From contig NZ_PXZL01000001.1 in the NCBI RefSeq assembly GCF_003013405.1, positions 310,001-374,000 on the forward strand: a stretch of DNA of 64,000 bases. Direction: 5' to 3'. The position numbers were made by a program, and so were the translations under genes. Positions 17,972 to 28,873 of this stretch are shown here, one piece after another (positions within the stretch are counted from its first letter, which is position 1; every line of letters starts with the position of its first letter). The stretch comes from Brevibacillus formosus (GTDB lineage: Bacteria; Bacillota; Bacilli; Brevibacillales; Brevibacillaceae). Below the pieces are notes generated by a model, which made no database searches, had not been told where the DNA came from, and saw only the letters and a list, made by a program, of their open reading frames with translations.

Positions 17972-19109
17972 GCAGGTAGCAGCCGCAGACCTGCAAATTG
18001 AGCGCGTGGAAACGTATCCGCTTCTTCATCGTCTATCGCAAGCTTATGGCGATGCGAATGGGTATAAGCGTTATCGAACCAGCTATCTCATTCGGATTAT
18101 CACACGGGCTGGAATAGATGGCTGGGGAGAAATTATCGATTGGCTGCCGACGCTCCACAAAGGCTTTTGTGAGCGCATCATTCCGTACTTGCTGGGTAAG
18201 CAGGTGGATAACAGAGTAGCCATTGTGGATGTCATAGGGAAATGGCATCAGCGATCGGCTTCAGGTGTCAGTATGGCACTTACGGAAATTTTGGCGAAAG
18301 CGGCCGGGCTATCTGTGTGCCAGTTTTGGGGAGGTCAGATCCATGCGCGTATCCCGGTATACGCCTCCCTCCAATCCTATCGTGAAACAGAAGACTGGAT
18401 GCAACAGTCATGGAAGCAAGTCAGCCAGCAAGTCGACGATGGTTTCAAGATGGTGAAAGTAAAGATTGGCGGGCGCTCTGTTCAAGAGGATCAGACGCAC
18501 ATCGAAAAACTGATGAATTTGCTTCCCGAAAAAGTTCAAGTAGCAGTAGATGCCAATCAGAGCTACGACTGTGCGACTGCAAGGAAGTGGGAGGGGCTTT
18601 TTTCCCGATATAGCAATTGGCTTTGGCTGGAGGAGCCGATGCCTATGGATCGTACAAACGAATATGTCAAGCTTCGTTCGTCATTATCCATCCCGCTTGC
18701 TGGCGGAGAAAACTTGATCCGTTGCGCACAGTTTTTGCCCCTGTATGAAGGGGGAGCCATCGATATTGCACAGCCTGACCTGATGCATACGGGAGGCATT
18801 GACGATTATCGAACGCATTTGCAAATGGCTCGTCAGTTTGGTTATCGCGTGTCTCCGCATTCCTTTGATGGCTCGCTGGCACGATTGTATACGTTATTTG
18901 CACAAGCTTGCTTGTTGGCATGGACCAAGATGAATGGCCATCCAATTGAGCCTGTCGAATGGGACGTTATGGAGAACCCCTTTACACAATTGTTTCCGCT
19001 GCGACCCATAAATGGCGAAGTGACGCTTCCTACTGGCGTGGGAATAGGCGTTGAACCTGACTGGGAGATTATTAACGCGTTGCGCTGGGACGGTAGCGCT
19101 TATGCGTAA
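17958..19109 (+). CDS. Mandelate racemase/muconate lactonizing enzyme family protein
   Basis: About 383 residues of the enolase superfamily: capping domain, then a (beta/alpha)7-beta barrel. Catalytic features are the KxK pair in MVKVKIGG, metal ligands Asp in VAVDANQ, Glu in WLEEP and Glu in AGGEN, and the His of VSPHSFDG with an Asp in QPDLMHTGG. A KxK plus a His-Asp dyad is the mandelate racemase-subgroup pattern, allowing epimerase or dehydratase chemistry. The substrate cannot be predicted. ATG 17958, behind GAGAGGG and overlapping the ylyA stop, is the likely start. An MFS transporter follows 15 bp later, suggesting an uptake-and-conversion pair. Confidence 0.82.
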   Translation: MTTHEQVAAADLQIERVETYPLLHRLSQAYGDANGYKRYRTSYLIRIITRAGIDGWGEIIDWLPTLHKGFCERIIPYLLGKQVDNRVAIVDVIGKWHQRSASGVSMALTEILAKAAGLSVCQFWGGQIHARIPVYASLQSYRETEDWMQQSWKQVSQQVDDGFKMVKVKIGGRSVQEDQTHIEKLMNLLPEKVQVAVDANQSYDCATARKWEGLFSRYSNWLWLEEPMPMDRTNEYVKLRSSLSIPLAGGENLIRCAQFLPLYEGGAIDIAQPDLMHTGGIDDYRTHLQMARQFGYRVSPHSFDGSLARLYTLFAQACLLAWTKMNGHPIEPVEWDVMENPFTQLFPLRPINGEVTLPTGVGIGVEPDWEIINALRWDGSAYA

Positions 19110-19124
19110 GACAAGGAGTTTCGT

Positions 19125-20498
19125 ATGGCACAAAATGCGAAAAACCTAATAGGGCTTGTCGGGGTTCCATTAGTTATGGTGCTGGGCAACTCGATGTTGA
19201 TCCCTGTACTGCCAACAATGAAAACGGAAATGAAGCTCACTTCCTTACAGTCGAGCTTGTTGATCACCGCTTTTTCGATTGCAGCAGGTATTGTTATCCC
19301 TTTTGCCGGCTATTTGTCGGATCGATTTGGGAGAAAAATTGTTATTATCATCTCCCTTGCCTTGTATGGTCTGGGTGGTTTGGTCGCAGGGCTTGCCGCG
19401 CTGTGGCTGGATCAACCTTATATGGCCATAATGGGAGGGCGTGTCTTGCAGGGGATCGGGGCCGCCGGAACAGCCCCTATCGCGATGGCTTTGGTAGGGG
19501 ATCTGTTCGAGGGGGCTTCGGAGAGTAGGGCGCTGGGGCTCTTGGAGACATCTAATGGGATGGGAAAAGTATTAAGTCCGATTTTTGGCTCCCTGCTTGC
19601 TCTCATTTCATGGTACATGGTCTTTTTAGCTTTTCCGATTATTTGCGGTGTCGTCCTCCTGATGTTTTTATTTCTGACCAAGGAAAAGAAACAGGAGAAG
19701 AAGCCGCTTCCCGTCAAGCAGTACATGCATTCGATTGCGCAAGTGTTTAAGCAGCATGGCAAATGGCTTGTCCCCGCGTTTTTTATTGGGAGCATCTGCT
19801 TGTTCACGTTGTTTGGTGTACTGTTTTACCTGTCTGATTTATTGGAGGAAAAATACAAGATTGATGGTGTCATCAAAGGCTTTTTCTTGGCGATTCCCTT
19901 GCTCGTAATGAGTATTGCGGCATATGTGACAGGAATCATCATCAAAAAGAAGCTGAAGCTGATGCGTCTGTTTGTGATTATCGGCATGTTTTTGCTGGCT
20001 ACGTCCTACATTTTGGCTAGCTTTGTCCAGGGGGCTTATGTTCTGATAGGCATTTTGGTCATCGGCAGCGTGGGCACGGGGATGATTTTACCGTGCTTGA
20101 ACTCCATGATCGTTGGGGCCGTACAAAAAACAGAGCGGGGCATGATTACATCTTTGTATAGCGGTGTCCGTTTTATCGGTGTTGCGATTGGCCCGCCTAT
20201 TTTTACCTGGTTGCTCGAGATTTCCCGAACGGTCATGTTTCTATCAATCGCAGGTTTATCGCTCGTTTTCGCCGTAGTTGCGATCTTTTTCTTGAAGCCT
20301 AAGCAGGTCGAGCAGCAAGGACAGGGGACAAAAGACAGCGAGACGAAAGCGTGGCGGCAAATATCAGAGGTACTGGGAATTGAACCAGAGACCGTACATG
20401 AGGAACAACGTGAGAGAGCCATGGAAAGGTATGGTTTTGATCCAAACGAGCTCGTCAAGCGTGTGTTGTCGGGAAAGAAGGAAAAGGAAAAACAATAA
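19125..20498 (+). CDS. MFS transporter, DHA1-type multidrug/metabolite permease
   Basis: 457 residues with about twelve membrane segments and the MFS motif A GYLSDRFGRK at residues 62-71. The motif C-like GTGMILPCLN and GKVLSPIFGS segments place it near drug:H+ antiporters of the DHA1 group, but substrate is not determined. A charged cytoplasmic tail of about 70 residues follows the last helix. RBS AAGGAG precedes the ATG. It is probably co-transcribed with the enolase-superfamily gene; an alternative is a plain drug exporter linked by chance. Confidence 0.82.
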   Translation: MAQNAKNLIGLVGVPLVMVLGNSMLIPVLPTMKTEMKLTSLQSSLLITAFSIAAGIVIPFAGYLSDRFGRKIVIIISLALYGLGGLVAGLAALWLDQPYMAIMGGRVLQGIGAAGTAPIAMALVGDLFEGASESRALGLLETSNGMGKVLSPIFGSLLALISWYMVFLAFPIICGVVLLMFLFLTKEKKQEKKPLPVKQYMHSIAQVFKQHGKWLVPAFFIGSICLFTLFGVLFYLSDLLEEKYKIDGVIKGFFLAIPLLVMSIAAYVTGIIIKKKLKLMRLFVIIGMFLLATSYILASFVQGAYVLIGILVIGSVGTGMILPCLNSMIVGAVQKTERGMITSLYSGVRFIGVAIGPPIFTWLLEISRTVMFLSIAGLSLVFAVVAIFFLKPKQVEQQGQGTKDSETKAWRQISEVLGIEPETVHEEQRERAMERYGFDPNELVKRVLSGKKEKEKQ

Positions 20499-20566
20499 AC
20501 AGGCTGTCTCTGTCGGTCATTCTCACCGAATACAATGTCGGAGAGCGACAGGGACGAGCCTGTTTA
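20498..20566. terminator. Shared bidirectional terminator between convergent genes
   Basis: AACAGGC (20498-20504) pairs with GCCTGTT, and inner TCTCTGTCG with CGACAGGGA. It begins inside the MFS stop codon and ends just before the nudix stop, serving both strands. Confidence 0.7.
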
Positions 20567-21046
20567 TCATGGCTGAGATTCAGCGAAGGGATGGCGTAAA
20601 GCTCGTTCAAGTGCGAGCGGATATACATCATCCTGCAGAATGCGACTAAACTCCTGATTGCCTTTTACATCTCGAGGGATATCCGCAAACACAATGGTGG
20701 CAAGCACGTCTGAGCCGCTTGGCTGGCTTGTATAATGCGCTACCTTCGCGATATAAATGTCTTTTCGCATCGAGTCGTCAATGGTGTATTGTCCGATTCG
20801 CTCAATCCCTTCCAGAATGGCGCCGGTTTCTTCATAGACCTCACGAACTGCTGCCGACAGGCTGTTTTCCCCTGCTTCTACTTTTCCCCCTGGTAGCTCT
20901 ACACCACGTGTACGATGGCGCGTAAATAACAGCTTACCTTGATAAAAAGCGAAGATCAGGACGTGACCTGCTTGGTGGTTACGATACTCTTCTGGGGAAA
21001 AGGTTAGCTTGACAGGTAAGCCATAATCGTCGTAAAAAGCGTGCAT
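20567..21046 (-). CDS. ytkD: Nudix hydrolase, YtkD/MutT-like
   Basis: 159-residue Nudix protein. The box is complete at about residues 54-76: GGKVEAGENSL then AAVREVYEETG, with the REVYEE metal-binding core. Overall similarity is to YtkD, an 8-oxo-dGTP/NTP pyrophosphatase of Bacillus with antimutator and stress roles. The start codon at 21046 has AGGAGAG seven bases upstream; longer in-frame openings read into the neighbouring gene. It forms a two-gene operon with the oxidoreductase upstream (14 bp gap). The substrate is inferred only. Confidence 0.75.
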   Translation of the reverse strand: MHAFYDDYGLPVKLTFSPEEYRNHQAGHVLIFAFYQGKLLFTRHRTRGVELPGGKVEAGENSLSAAVREVYEETGAILEGIERIGQYTIDDSMRKDIYIAKVAHYTSQPSGSDVLATIVFADIPRDVKGNQEFSRILQDDVYPLALERALRHPFAESQP

Positions 21047-21060
21047 GCAAAGCTCTCCTT

Positions 21061-21990
21061 CTACAGGCTCATTGATCTGTTGTTTTGAATTTGCAAGGAA
21101 ATATGTTTGACCGCCTTCATCGCTTGACCAACTGCCAGAGACAAACTCGCATAAGCAGCTCCGTTGCTCACGTCTCCGACTGCATATATCCATGGAGAGT
21201 TGACTCGTTGATACGAATCCGTTTGCAAATACTCATCGCCAAACGTATCCAAGCCTTCGAGACCAGCTGTGTTTCCATGAACACCAATTCGCGGCAGAAT
21301 CCAATCAACTACGATCGCCGGCGGATTGCCTTCGCGCGTAGAGGTGAGTGACAGAACAGTCCTTGCCTCTTCTTCCTGATAGTCGCTTACTTGTGTTTCC
21401 CACAGGACTTGGATGTTGGGGAGGCCTGTGATTTTCTTTTGCCATTCGGGCCGAGCACGCCACCCACTGCTCCGAACCAACAGATAGACTTGTCGGGCAT
21501 GCAAACTTACATTTGCAGCACTCTCTAATGCACGATCTCCTCCGCCAATAACGGCGATATCTTGCCCAGCGATGGTGTGTGCTTGGGCAGTTGTAGAAAA
21601 CCAAGGCGACAGGACGCTCGGACAATCAGCTAGGGCTGGTATTTCATTCCAGCGAACTCCTGTGGCGATAAGTAAAAAGTCCACACGGTAAACGGATTTC
21701 GAAGTGGTCACCTGTTTCGTTTCCTGATCAATAGAAAGAATGGATTCGTTCAATCGTATGTTTTGCTGCTGGATGAAAGGATGTGCGATCAGTACCTTTA
21801 CAAGGGCAGCTCCCTGGTCATATACAAGGGGCGGAAAGTCGGTAATCTCGTTGTAAATGTGATGCAGTTGGCCGCCGAGTCTATCTGTTTTTTCAATAAG
21901 AAGACAAGAAAGACCTAATCGTTGGCACCATATTGCTGCGGACAACCCTGCGATGCCGCCACCTGCGATCAGCACCTGTATGTGTTCCAC
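21061..21990 (-). CDS. FAD-dependent pyridine nucleotide oxidoreductase, thioredoxin reductase-like
   Basis: About 309 residues with two Rossmann motifs, FAD-binding VLIAGGGIAGLSAA at the N-terminus and NAD(P)-binding IAVIGGGDRALESA near the middle, plus the C-terminal FAD motif IYAVGDVSNG. The fold is that of thioredoxin reductase, but the CxxC redox pair expected just before the second motif is missing (SPWFSTTAQAHT instead). It is therefore unlikely to reduce thioredoxin; ferredoxin/flavodoxin reductase-like or other roles are possible. GTG 21990, seven bases after GGAGGGA, is the best start; a TTG at 21996 is too close to that site. Confidence 0.8.
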   Translation of the reverse strand: MEHIQVLIAGGGIAGLSAAIWCQRLGLSCLLIEKTDRLGGQLHHIYNEITDFPPLVYDQGAALVKVLIAHPFIQQQNIRLNESILSIDQETKQVTTSKSVYRVDFLLIATGVRWNEIPALADCPSVLSPWFSTTAQAHTIAGQDIAVIGGGDRALESAANVSLHARQVYLLVRSSGWRARPEWQKKITGLPNIQVLWETQVSDYQEEEARTVLSLTSTREGNPPAIVVDWILPRIGVHGNTAGLEGLDTFGDEYLQTDSYQRVNSPWIYAVGDVSNGAAYASLSLAVGQAMKAVKHISLQIQNNRSMSL

Positions 21991-22132
21991 TCTCAAGTCC
22001 CTCCGATTCCCTTATTCATCTATCCGATTTTCCTCAGTTTTAGACTACCTGTTTCGATTCGCAAGTGCAAGAACTCAGAGGGAAAACCGATCGAGTTGAA
22101 TCGGCAGAATTCTACAATTTAACGGCATGTTG

Positions 22133-22141
22133 TGGTAAAAT
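22133..22141 (+). promoter_or_regulatory. Possible extended -10 promoter for the LCP gene
   Basis: TGG followed by TAAAAT (22136-22141) fits an extended -10 element; no good -35 is seen 17 bases upstream. Confidence 0.25.
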
Positions 22142-22227
22142 GAGACGGGAGTTTTCCAGAATATATTGAAAAATGAATAGCCCAAAGCACTATGGACCCC
22201 GTGATAGTAAAAAGGAGTGAACCGAAC

Positions 22228-23583
22228 GTGCAAGCCAAGAATGACAAGCCTCAAGCTCCTGCAAAACAGCCGCGTAAACGGATCAAGCGTGGCCAGCGAA
22301 GCAAGCGGATGTATCTGCTCTTGGCGGGTTGCTTATTCCTCTGTTTGTTGGCCGTAGGAGCAGGCTTCGCCCTCAACCAGTTTAACAGGACGTTGGACAT
22401 CGTAACAGTTGACCCTTACAAGCTGCCGAATCAACCTGTCGTAGAAAAGCCGTACGAACAAAAGAAATCAATCGCCTTTGTCATCGTCGGGGTGGATACG
22501 CGCAAAAACATTGGCATGTTGAACACGGATGTACTCGTCGTTGCAGTCGCCAATCCGGTTACGCAAAAGCTGAGCATGGTATCGTTGCCTCGTGATACCC
22601 GTGTTCAAATCCCAGGATATCCAGGCTATCACAAGGTCAATGAAGTATTTGCATTAGGTGAAAATATCAGGAAGGATGCGGAAATCAAAGGGAAGCCTGT
22701 CACAGAAAATGGCATGACGATGCTCAAAAAAACATTAAATCACATGCTGGGGATCTCAGTTGAGCATTACGTGCAGCTTGACTTTGAAGGCTTCACAGCG
22801 GTCATTGACAAGCTGGGCGGCATTACAGTTGACGTAGATCGCGATCTCGTATACGAATTGCCGAAGCAAGGGGTATACCGCAGTTTGAAAAAAGGGAAAC
22901 AAGTATTGAACGGTGAGCAGGCACTCGGCTTCGTCCGTCATCGCATCGACAGACGTGGGGACGCTTACAACTCGAGCGACTTCGATCGCAACCGCAGACA
23001 GCAGCAGGTGATTCGGGCCGTGGCAGAAAAGAGCATGTCTATGGATGGATTATCGAGTTTGACAGCTGTGCTGGATACCGTTGGTCAGCATATCAAAACC
23101 GATCTCTCGAAAGATCAAATAAAAGGATTGGCACTCGATTTTGCCAGCTTTTCGTCTAGCAACATGGTTACTTTGGATAATGGGGCGATCTGGAGTTCCC
23201 CTTATTCCTTGTGGCCGAGAGAGAACATGCAAGCTGTTCGAACTGCCCTGCAAACAGAAGTGGGTGTAGCTGGACCGAGTGAACAGCTCAGTGATGCAGC
23301 TGTAGCAGAAGTAGCAAAGGTCGAAATGAAAGCGGAGAAGAGAACGCCAGCAACGAAGCCTAAGTCTACAACAGGTGCAAAAGAACAGCCAAAAGCACAA
23401 AAACCAGCGACACCATCAAAACCTGCTCCAGAACCAACACAGGAGCCTGTAACACCGCCTACTGTACCAGATGGCAATGGCGAACCGAATCCTGGGCCGA
23501 CGGATAGTAATATGCCGCCACCAGATATTTTGGCCCCGCCTGCACCGGCGACAGATAGTGCTGACATTGGGCAAACTGGATAA
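22228..23583 (+). CDS. LytR-CpsA-Psr family cell wall glycopolymer ligase
   Basis: About 451 residues: basic cytoplasmic N-terminus, one membrane anchor (about 28-50), an extracellular LCP domain (about 80-330) and a Pro/Lys-rich tail (about 360-451). LCP hallmarks include FVIVGVDTRKN, the TDVLVVA strand, SLPRDTRVQIPG, HKVNEVFALG, LDFEGFTAVIDKLGGI and DFDRNRRQQQVI with the arginines that bind pyrophosphate. LCP proteins transfer undecaprenyl-linked teichoic acids or capsule polymers to peptidoglycan. The start is GTG 22228, behind AAAAAGGAGTG. The repetitive proline tail is unusual among LytR/TagTUV proteins and may span the wall. Confidence 0.87.
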   Translation: MQAKNDKPQAPAKQPRKRIKRGQRSKRMYLLLAGCLFLCLLAVGAGFALNQFNRTLDIVTVDPYKLPNQPVVEKPYEQKKSIAFVIVGVDTRKNIGMLNTDVLVVAVANPVTQKLSMVSLPRDTRVQIPGYPGYHKVNEVFALGENIRKDAEIKGKPVTENGMTMLKKTLNHMLGISVEHYVQLDFEGFTAVIDKLGGITVDVDRDLVYELPKQGVYRSLKKGKQVLNGEQALGFVRHRIDRRGDAYNSSDFDRNRRQQQVIRAVAEKSMSMDGLSSLTAVLDTVGQHIKTDLSKDQIKGLALDFASFSSSNMVTLDNGAIWSSPYSLWPRENMQAVRTALQTEVGVAGPSEQLSDAAVAEVAKVEMKAEKRTPATKPKSTTGAKEQPKAQKPATPSKPAPEPTQEPVTPPTVPDGNGEPNPGPTDSNMPPPDILAPPAPATDSADIGQTG

Positions 23584-23668
23584 TCTTGAGCACACCCCCC
23601 AGGCAAAAGCACATATTCTATCGTACATAGACAGTCTTGCCTCTGCTGGGAAGGGGAGTGCGTGTGTA

Positions 23669-24265
23669 ATGAAAAATTTGCAAGAGACCATGAAGCAGTT
23701 GCAAAAAGCATCCGAAAGTTTGTCCAAGCTCGGTTTTGACCCAGATCATCCGTGGAAAGCATTGACCCAGATGGGACAGGTGTTGGATACAAATTTTTGG
23801 GAGAATATCGCGACGCTTAATAAGCAAGCAGCACAAAAGACGGCCGCCGCCGCCGCGCCACATGTACCACCCGTGAAAAAGGGGAAAAAAAAGTCGAAGG
23901 AAAAACCGATGGGTTTCGTGCAGGTAGACGATTCGCATTTTTCCCCTGCCTCGGATATCTTCCAGTCAGAGCAAATGGTCATTGTTTCCTGTGAACTTCC
24001 GGGCTTCGATCGCGATAGTCTGGAGATCACCCTCTCCAACCAACGTTGGCTGGAGGTCAAGGGGATCATCAAGGAAAGTGGGCACCAGGGGATTCGCACG
24101 CAAGGGGAAAGAAGCTACGGCCCCTTTTATCGAAAGCTGGCTCTACCGGTTTCCGTCAGTTCAAAAGGGATGAAGGCCCAGTATCAGGACGGGTTGTTAG
24201 AAATCTATTTGATGCGTGGCAGGGCTGCGAACGAACGAAAAACAACTTTTAAGGCGAGCTTGTAA
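23669..24265 (+). CDS. Hsp20/alpha-crystallin family small heat shock protein
   Basis: 198 residues. The N-terminal half is helical, with an alanine run and a Lys-rich linker (KKGKKKSKEK, about 72-81); the alpha-crystallin domain follows (about 95-190) with MVIVSCELPGFDRDSL, RWLEVKGII, GPFYRKLALPVSVS and DGLLEIYL, where the ALPVSV and GLLEI patterns are diagnostic. ATG 23669 sits eight bases after AAGGGGAGTG. Small Hsp20-type proteins in endospore formers can be coat-associated (CotM-like), but nothing in this sequence proves that. It lies 85 bp after the LCP gene and is closed by a terminator. Confidence 0.82.
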   Translation: MKNLQETMKQLQKASESLSKLGFDPDHPWKALTQMGQVLDTNFWENIATLNKQAAQKTAAAAAPHVPPVKKGKKKSKEKPMGFVQVDDSHFSPASDIFQSEQMVIVSCELPGFDRDSLEITLSNQRWLEVKGIIKESGHQGIRTQGERSYGPFYRKLALPVSVSSKGMKAQYQDGLLEIYLMRGRAANERKTTFKASL

Positions 24266-24287
24266 AAGCAGGTGGTAGTGGAAAATC

Positions 24288-24323
24288 AAAAAAGAACCTG
24301 GACAGTTGTACCAGGTTCTTTTT
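24288..24323 (+). terminator. Rho-independent terminator after the Hsp20 gene
   Basis: Eleven-pair stem AAAGAACCTGG/CCAGGTTCTTT with a nine-base loop and a T run. Confidence 0.9.
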
Positions 24324-24324
24324 A

Positions 24325-24353
24325 TTGCACATAAACAGACACGATGATATAAT
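24325..24353 (+). promoter_or_regulatory. Candidate sigma-A promoter of rph
   Basis: TTGCAC (24325-24330), 17-base spacer, TATAAT (24348-24353), directly after the upstream terminator. It leaves a leader of about 120 bases before rph; a partly palindromic CTGTTTA...TATACAG at 24364-24384 near the expected start could be an operator. Confidence 0.5.
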
Positions 24354-24478
24354 CAGACCACGACTGTTTATGTTATGTATACAGTTATAGATATCGCATC
24401 TTACACTTCAATCGTACCATACTGGTGAACTCTTGTCAAATGTTTTTTTCTCAATTGAATGGTTAGGGGAGATATTGA

Positions 24479-27094
<2,616 letters not shown>

Positions 27095-27096
27095 TC

Positions 27097-27120
27097 AGGG
27101 GGCCTCGTGCCTCCTTTTTG
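27097..27120 (+). terminator. Terminator after rph
   Basis: Six-pair stem GGGGGC/GCCTCC with loop CTCGT, then TTTTTG. Confidence 0.6.
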
Positions 27121-27133
27121 TTTCGTTTTTCAG

Positions 27134-27174
27134 CCAAAATAAAAACAGTGTCAATGAAAAAACATTAACACTGC
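27134..27174 (-). terminator. Terminator of the gerP operon
   Basis: Eleven-base arms CAGTGTCAATG and CATTAACACTG around AAAAAA; read on the minus strand it is followed by TTTTTATTTT just after the gerPF stop. Confidence 0.8.
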
Positions 27175-27179
27175 AGGGA

Positions 27180-27395
27180 TTAGATGTTCCCAAACATCGG
27201 TTGATCGACGACATTGGGGTCCAAAGTATTGGTTGCGTTGACACCATTGAGCGTGTTCACGACGTTACCTGTGTTGCCGCCTCCTGAACCGGAGAAGGTC
27301 TTGGAGGCTGTTTTTGGCGATATGTTGAGGGTGTCTCCGAAGTTAACAGTACCTGAATTGCTATTGATATTGACAGCTCCAATGACAGAAGGCAC
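27180..27395 (-). CDS. gerPF: Spore germination protein GerPF
   Basis: 71-residue last gene of the gerPABCDEF operon. It has the GerPA/GerPF family pattern MPSVIGAVNINSNSGTVNFG, ISPKTASKTFSGSGGGNTG and the TNTLDPNVVDQP end. GerP proteins sit at the inner coat and let germinants pass through the coat to their receptors. The start is GTG at 27395, directly after the gerPE stop, with GGAGGGAGGAGA overlapping the gerPE end. No membrane segment or signal is present, as expected for a mother-cell cytoplasm-assembled coat protein. Confidence 0.92.
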   Translation of the reverse strand: MPSVIGAVNINSNSGTVNFGDTLNISPKTASKTFSGSGGGNTGNVVNTLNGVNATNTLDPNVVDQPMFGNI

Positions 27396-27398
27396 AGG

Positions 27399-27791
27399 CT
27401 ATCTCCTCCCTCCAGTGTTTGGCTCATCTTGGAAAATGTGACGAATATTAACGATACGCGTTTCGAGTGTAATGGATTCGTTAGAACCAAGATGGACGAC
27501 GGACGCTCCTGCAACGAAAGGGACTTCCACTTTTTGAATGAAAATGTACGGACAGTCGTGGAACGTATCAATGCAAATCGGTTCTGAGAGACTAGGAGGA
27601 GTTAAAGGAACGGAAAAGACCGAGTAATCCTCGAACATAAATTCATTTTCATAGAAGATGGCCTGTTCGCGTTGGACGGCTAAAATGTTCGAGACAGCAT
27701 CAATCTGCTGGGAATCACCTATTTGCAGAACAGATGAGGTATCGACCGAGATAACATCCAGCTTGTGGACATGACTGGTCCTTCGGTACAT
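27399..27791 (-). CDS. gerPE: Spore germination protein GerPE
   Basis: 130 residues, recognised by order and by the GerPE pattern: an N-terminal SHVHKLDVISVDTSSVLQIGDSQQ, a central FENEFMF-like segment (YENEFMFEDYSVF) and a C-terminal HLGSNESITLETRIVNIRHI. It is part of the coat permeability set. It lies 14 bp after gerPD and three bases before gerPF. The AAGGAGGG ribosome site is clear. The biochemical role of the individual Ger P subunits is not known. Confidence 0.9.
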   Translation of the reverse strand: MYRRTSHVHKLDVISVDTSSVLQIGDSQQIDAVSNILAVQREQAIFYENEFMFEDYSVFSVPLTPPSLSEPICIDTFHDCPYIFIQKVEVPFVAGASVVHLGSNESITLETRIVNIRHIFQDEPNTGGRR

Positions 27792-27805
27792 GGAGACAAC
27801 CCTCC

Positions 27806-27997
27806 TTATGAAGCAGGCAGAGCAGTATCAATCGGGATCGAGGCCCCGACAATCATTTTTTCGGGTGGGGTTTCATAAATCGCTCTGAGGTCTACAGTCT
27901 GTGTGTCTCCAATAAACAAAGAAGCGGCAGAAGAGAGCGCACCGACGGAGATCTTCTTTACACAAATGGCTTCGTTTATCACTTGATACCTCATCAT
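27806..27997 (-). CDS. gerPD: Spore germination protein GerPD
   Basis: 63 residues with the GerPD pattern VINEAICVKKISVGALSS, then LFIGDTQTVDLRAIYETPPEK. Its first ATG overlaps the gerPC stop (ATGA type), so translation is probably coupled; a second ATG one codon later is possible. GGGAGGTG lies upstream. A diverged relative is encoded on the opposite strand at 29269. Confidence 0.9.
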   Translation of the reverse strand: MMRYQVINEAICVKKISVGALSSAASLFIGDTQTVDLRAIYETPPEKMIVGASIPIDTALPAS

Positions 27998-28608
27998 GGT
28001 TCGTTCACCTCCCGAGGCAAATTTTTCACGAATGTTTCGCAGGTCTTGTTGATATCCCGTTTGACCTTTTGGACTGTGTTTTGCACAATAACATCGAGTT
28101 GCTCTGGTTCTAGTTCATCAGTAGGGAGCTCGCTCAGGTAATACTTAATCCGCTGATCGATCTGTTTTTTTATGTCATCCAAAATAAAGGCCCGATAATT
28201 GTTATCCAGTGGATAGTTGCACTCTGTTTCGATATTTTCAAGAACGCGGTAGGCATCTGTCTCCAGGTATTGATAAATTTCTTTCTGGACACGGTCAAAA
28301 AGCGGGGCATTGCTCTGGTGCGGATTAGGGACATCCATCGATTGATTGATGGAAAAATCACCGATTCCAGCATCATTTCCTTTTGGGTTTAAGCCGATAT
28401 TGAGAGTCCCTTCCAGTCGCTCAACCTTTAGCAGATCGAATTTGTACTCGTTCTTGATGACGGAAGGGATCTGTTTTTCCTTGAGATCATTTACATCTTG
28501 CTGCAGCTGTTCAAGCATTTGCTTCATCTTCTCGATCTTTTGGTTTTGCAATTGTATATAGTCATGTAACTGTTGAAAATACTGCATCATTTCGGGATCC
28601 ATGTACAT
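27994..28608 (-). CDS. gerPC: Spore germination protein GerPC
   Basis: About 204 residues, the largest GerP protein. The N-terminus is a coiled coil (about 5-45: YFQQLHDYIQLQNQKIEKMK), followed by a beta-rich central region (KFDLLKVERLEGTLNIGLNP) and a helical C-terminal region. GerPC has been studied structurally in Bacillus as a spore coat permeability factor. ATG 28608 lies nine bases after AAGG and fits the family N-terminus; ATG 28617 is nearly in contact with that site. Confidence 0.9.
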   Translation of the reverse strand: MYMDPEMMQYFQQLHDYIQLQNQKIEKMKQMLEQLQQDVNDLKEKQIPSVIKNEYKFDLLKVERLEGTLNIGLNPKGNDAGIGDFSINQSMDVPNPHQSNAPLFDRVQKEIYQYLETDAYRVLENIETECNYPLDNNYRAFILDDIKKQIDQRIKYYLSELPTDELEPEQLDVIVQNTVQKVKRDINKTCETFVKNLPREVNEP

Positions 28609-28642
28609 GACGACCATCCTTCTTCATCTAGCATAAAGCGGG

Positions 28643-28873
28643 TTAGCGAAGCCGCGAGGGAGAAACCAACGGAATGAGGGGCACGAATTCTTCCGAACCG
28701 GTTGTGGGAAGAGGCCCCAACTGTGGAGCTGGCTCTGTGAATCCGCCGGTGTTGTACAGCTTGGAAACGGGCTTGATAATCCCTGCGCTTCCTATTTGGC
28801 ACACCGAAGAGTTGCTTATGCCATCTATCTTAAGCGAATGGATTACGATATGCTGCGTAACAAAAAAATTCAT
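28643..28873 (-). CDS. gerPB: Spore germination protein GerPB
   Basis: 76 residues with the GerPB opening MNFFVTQHIVIHSLKIDGISNSS (given here as a pattern from residue 1), then SVCQIGSAGIIKPVS and a Pro-rich tail with LGPLPTTG. It overlaps the gerPA stop by four bases (ATGA), indicating coupling. It is the second gene of the operon and matches family length. Confidence 0.9.
   Translation of the reverse strand: MNFFVTQHIVIHSLKIDGISNSSVCQIGSAGIIKPVSKLYNTGGFTEPAPQLGPLPTTGSEEFVPLIPLVSPSRLR

Noticed and set aside
24354-24478. Rifamycin-associated element (RAE) upstream of rph
   Set aside because: Looked for a long G+C-rich inverted repeat as known from actinomycetes; only a weak partial palindrome is present, so no RAE is claimed.
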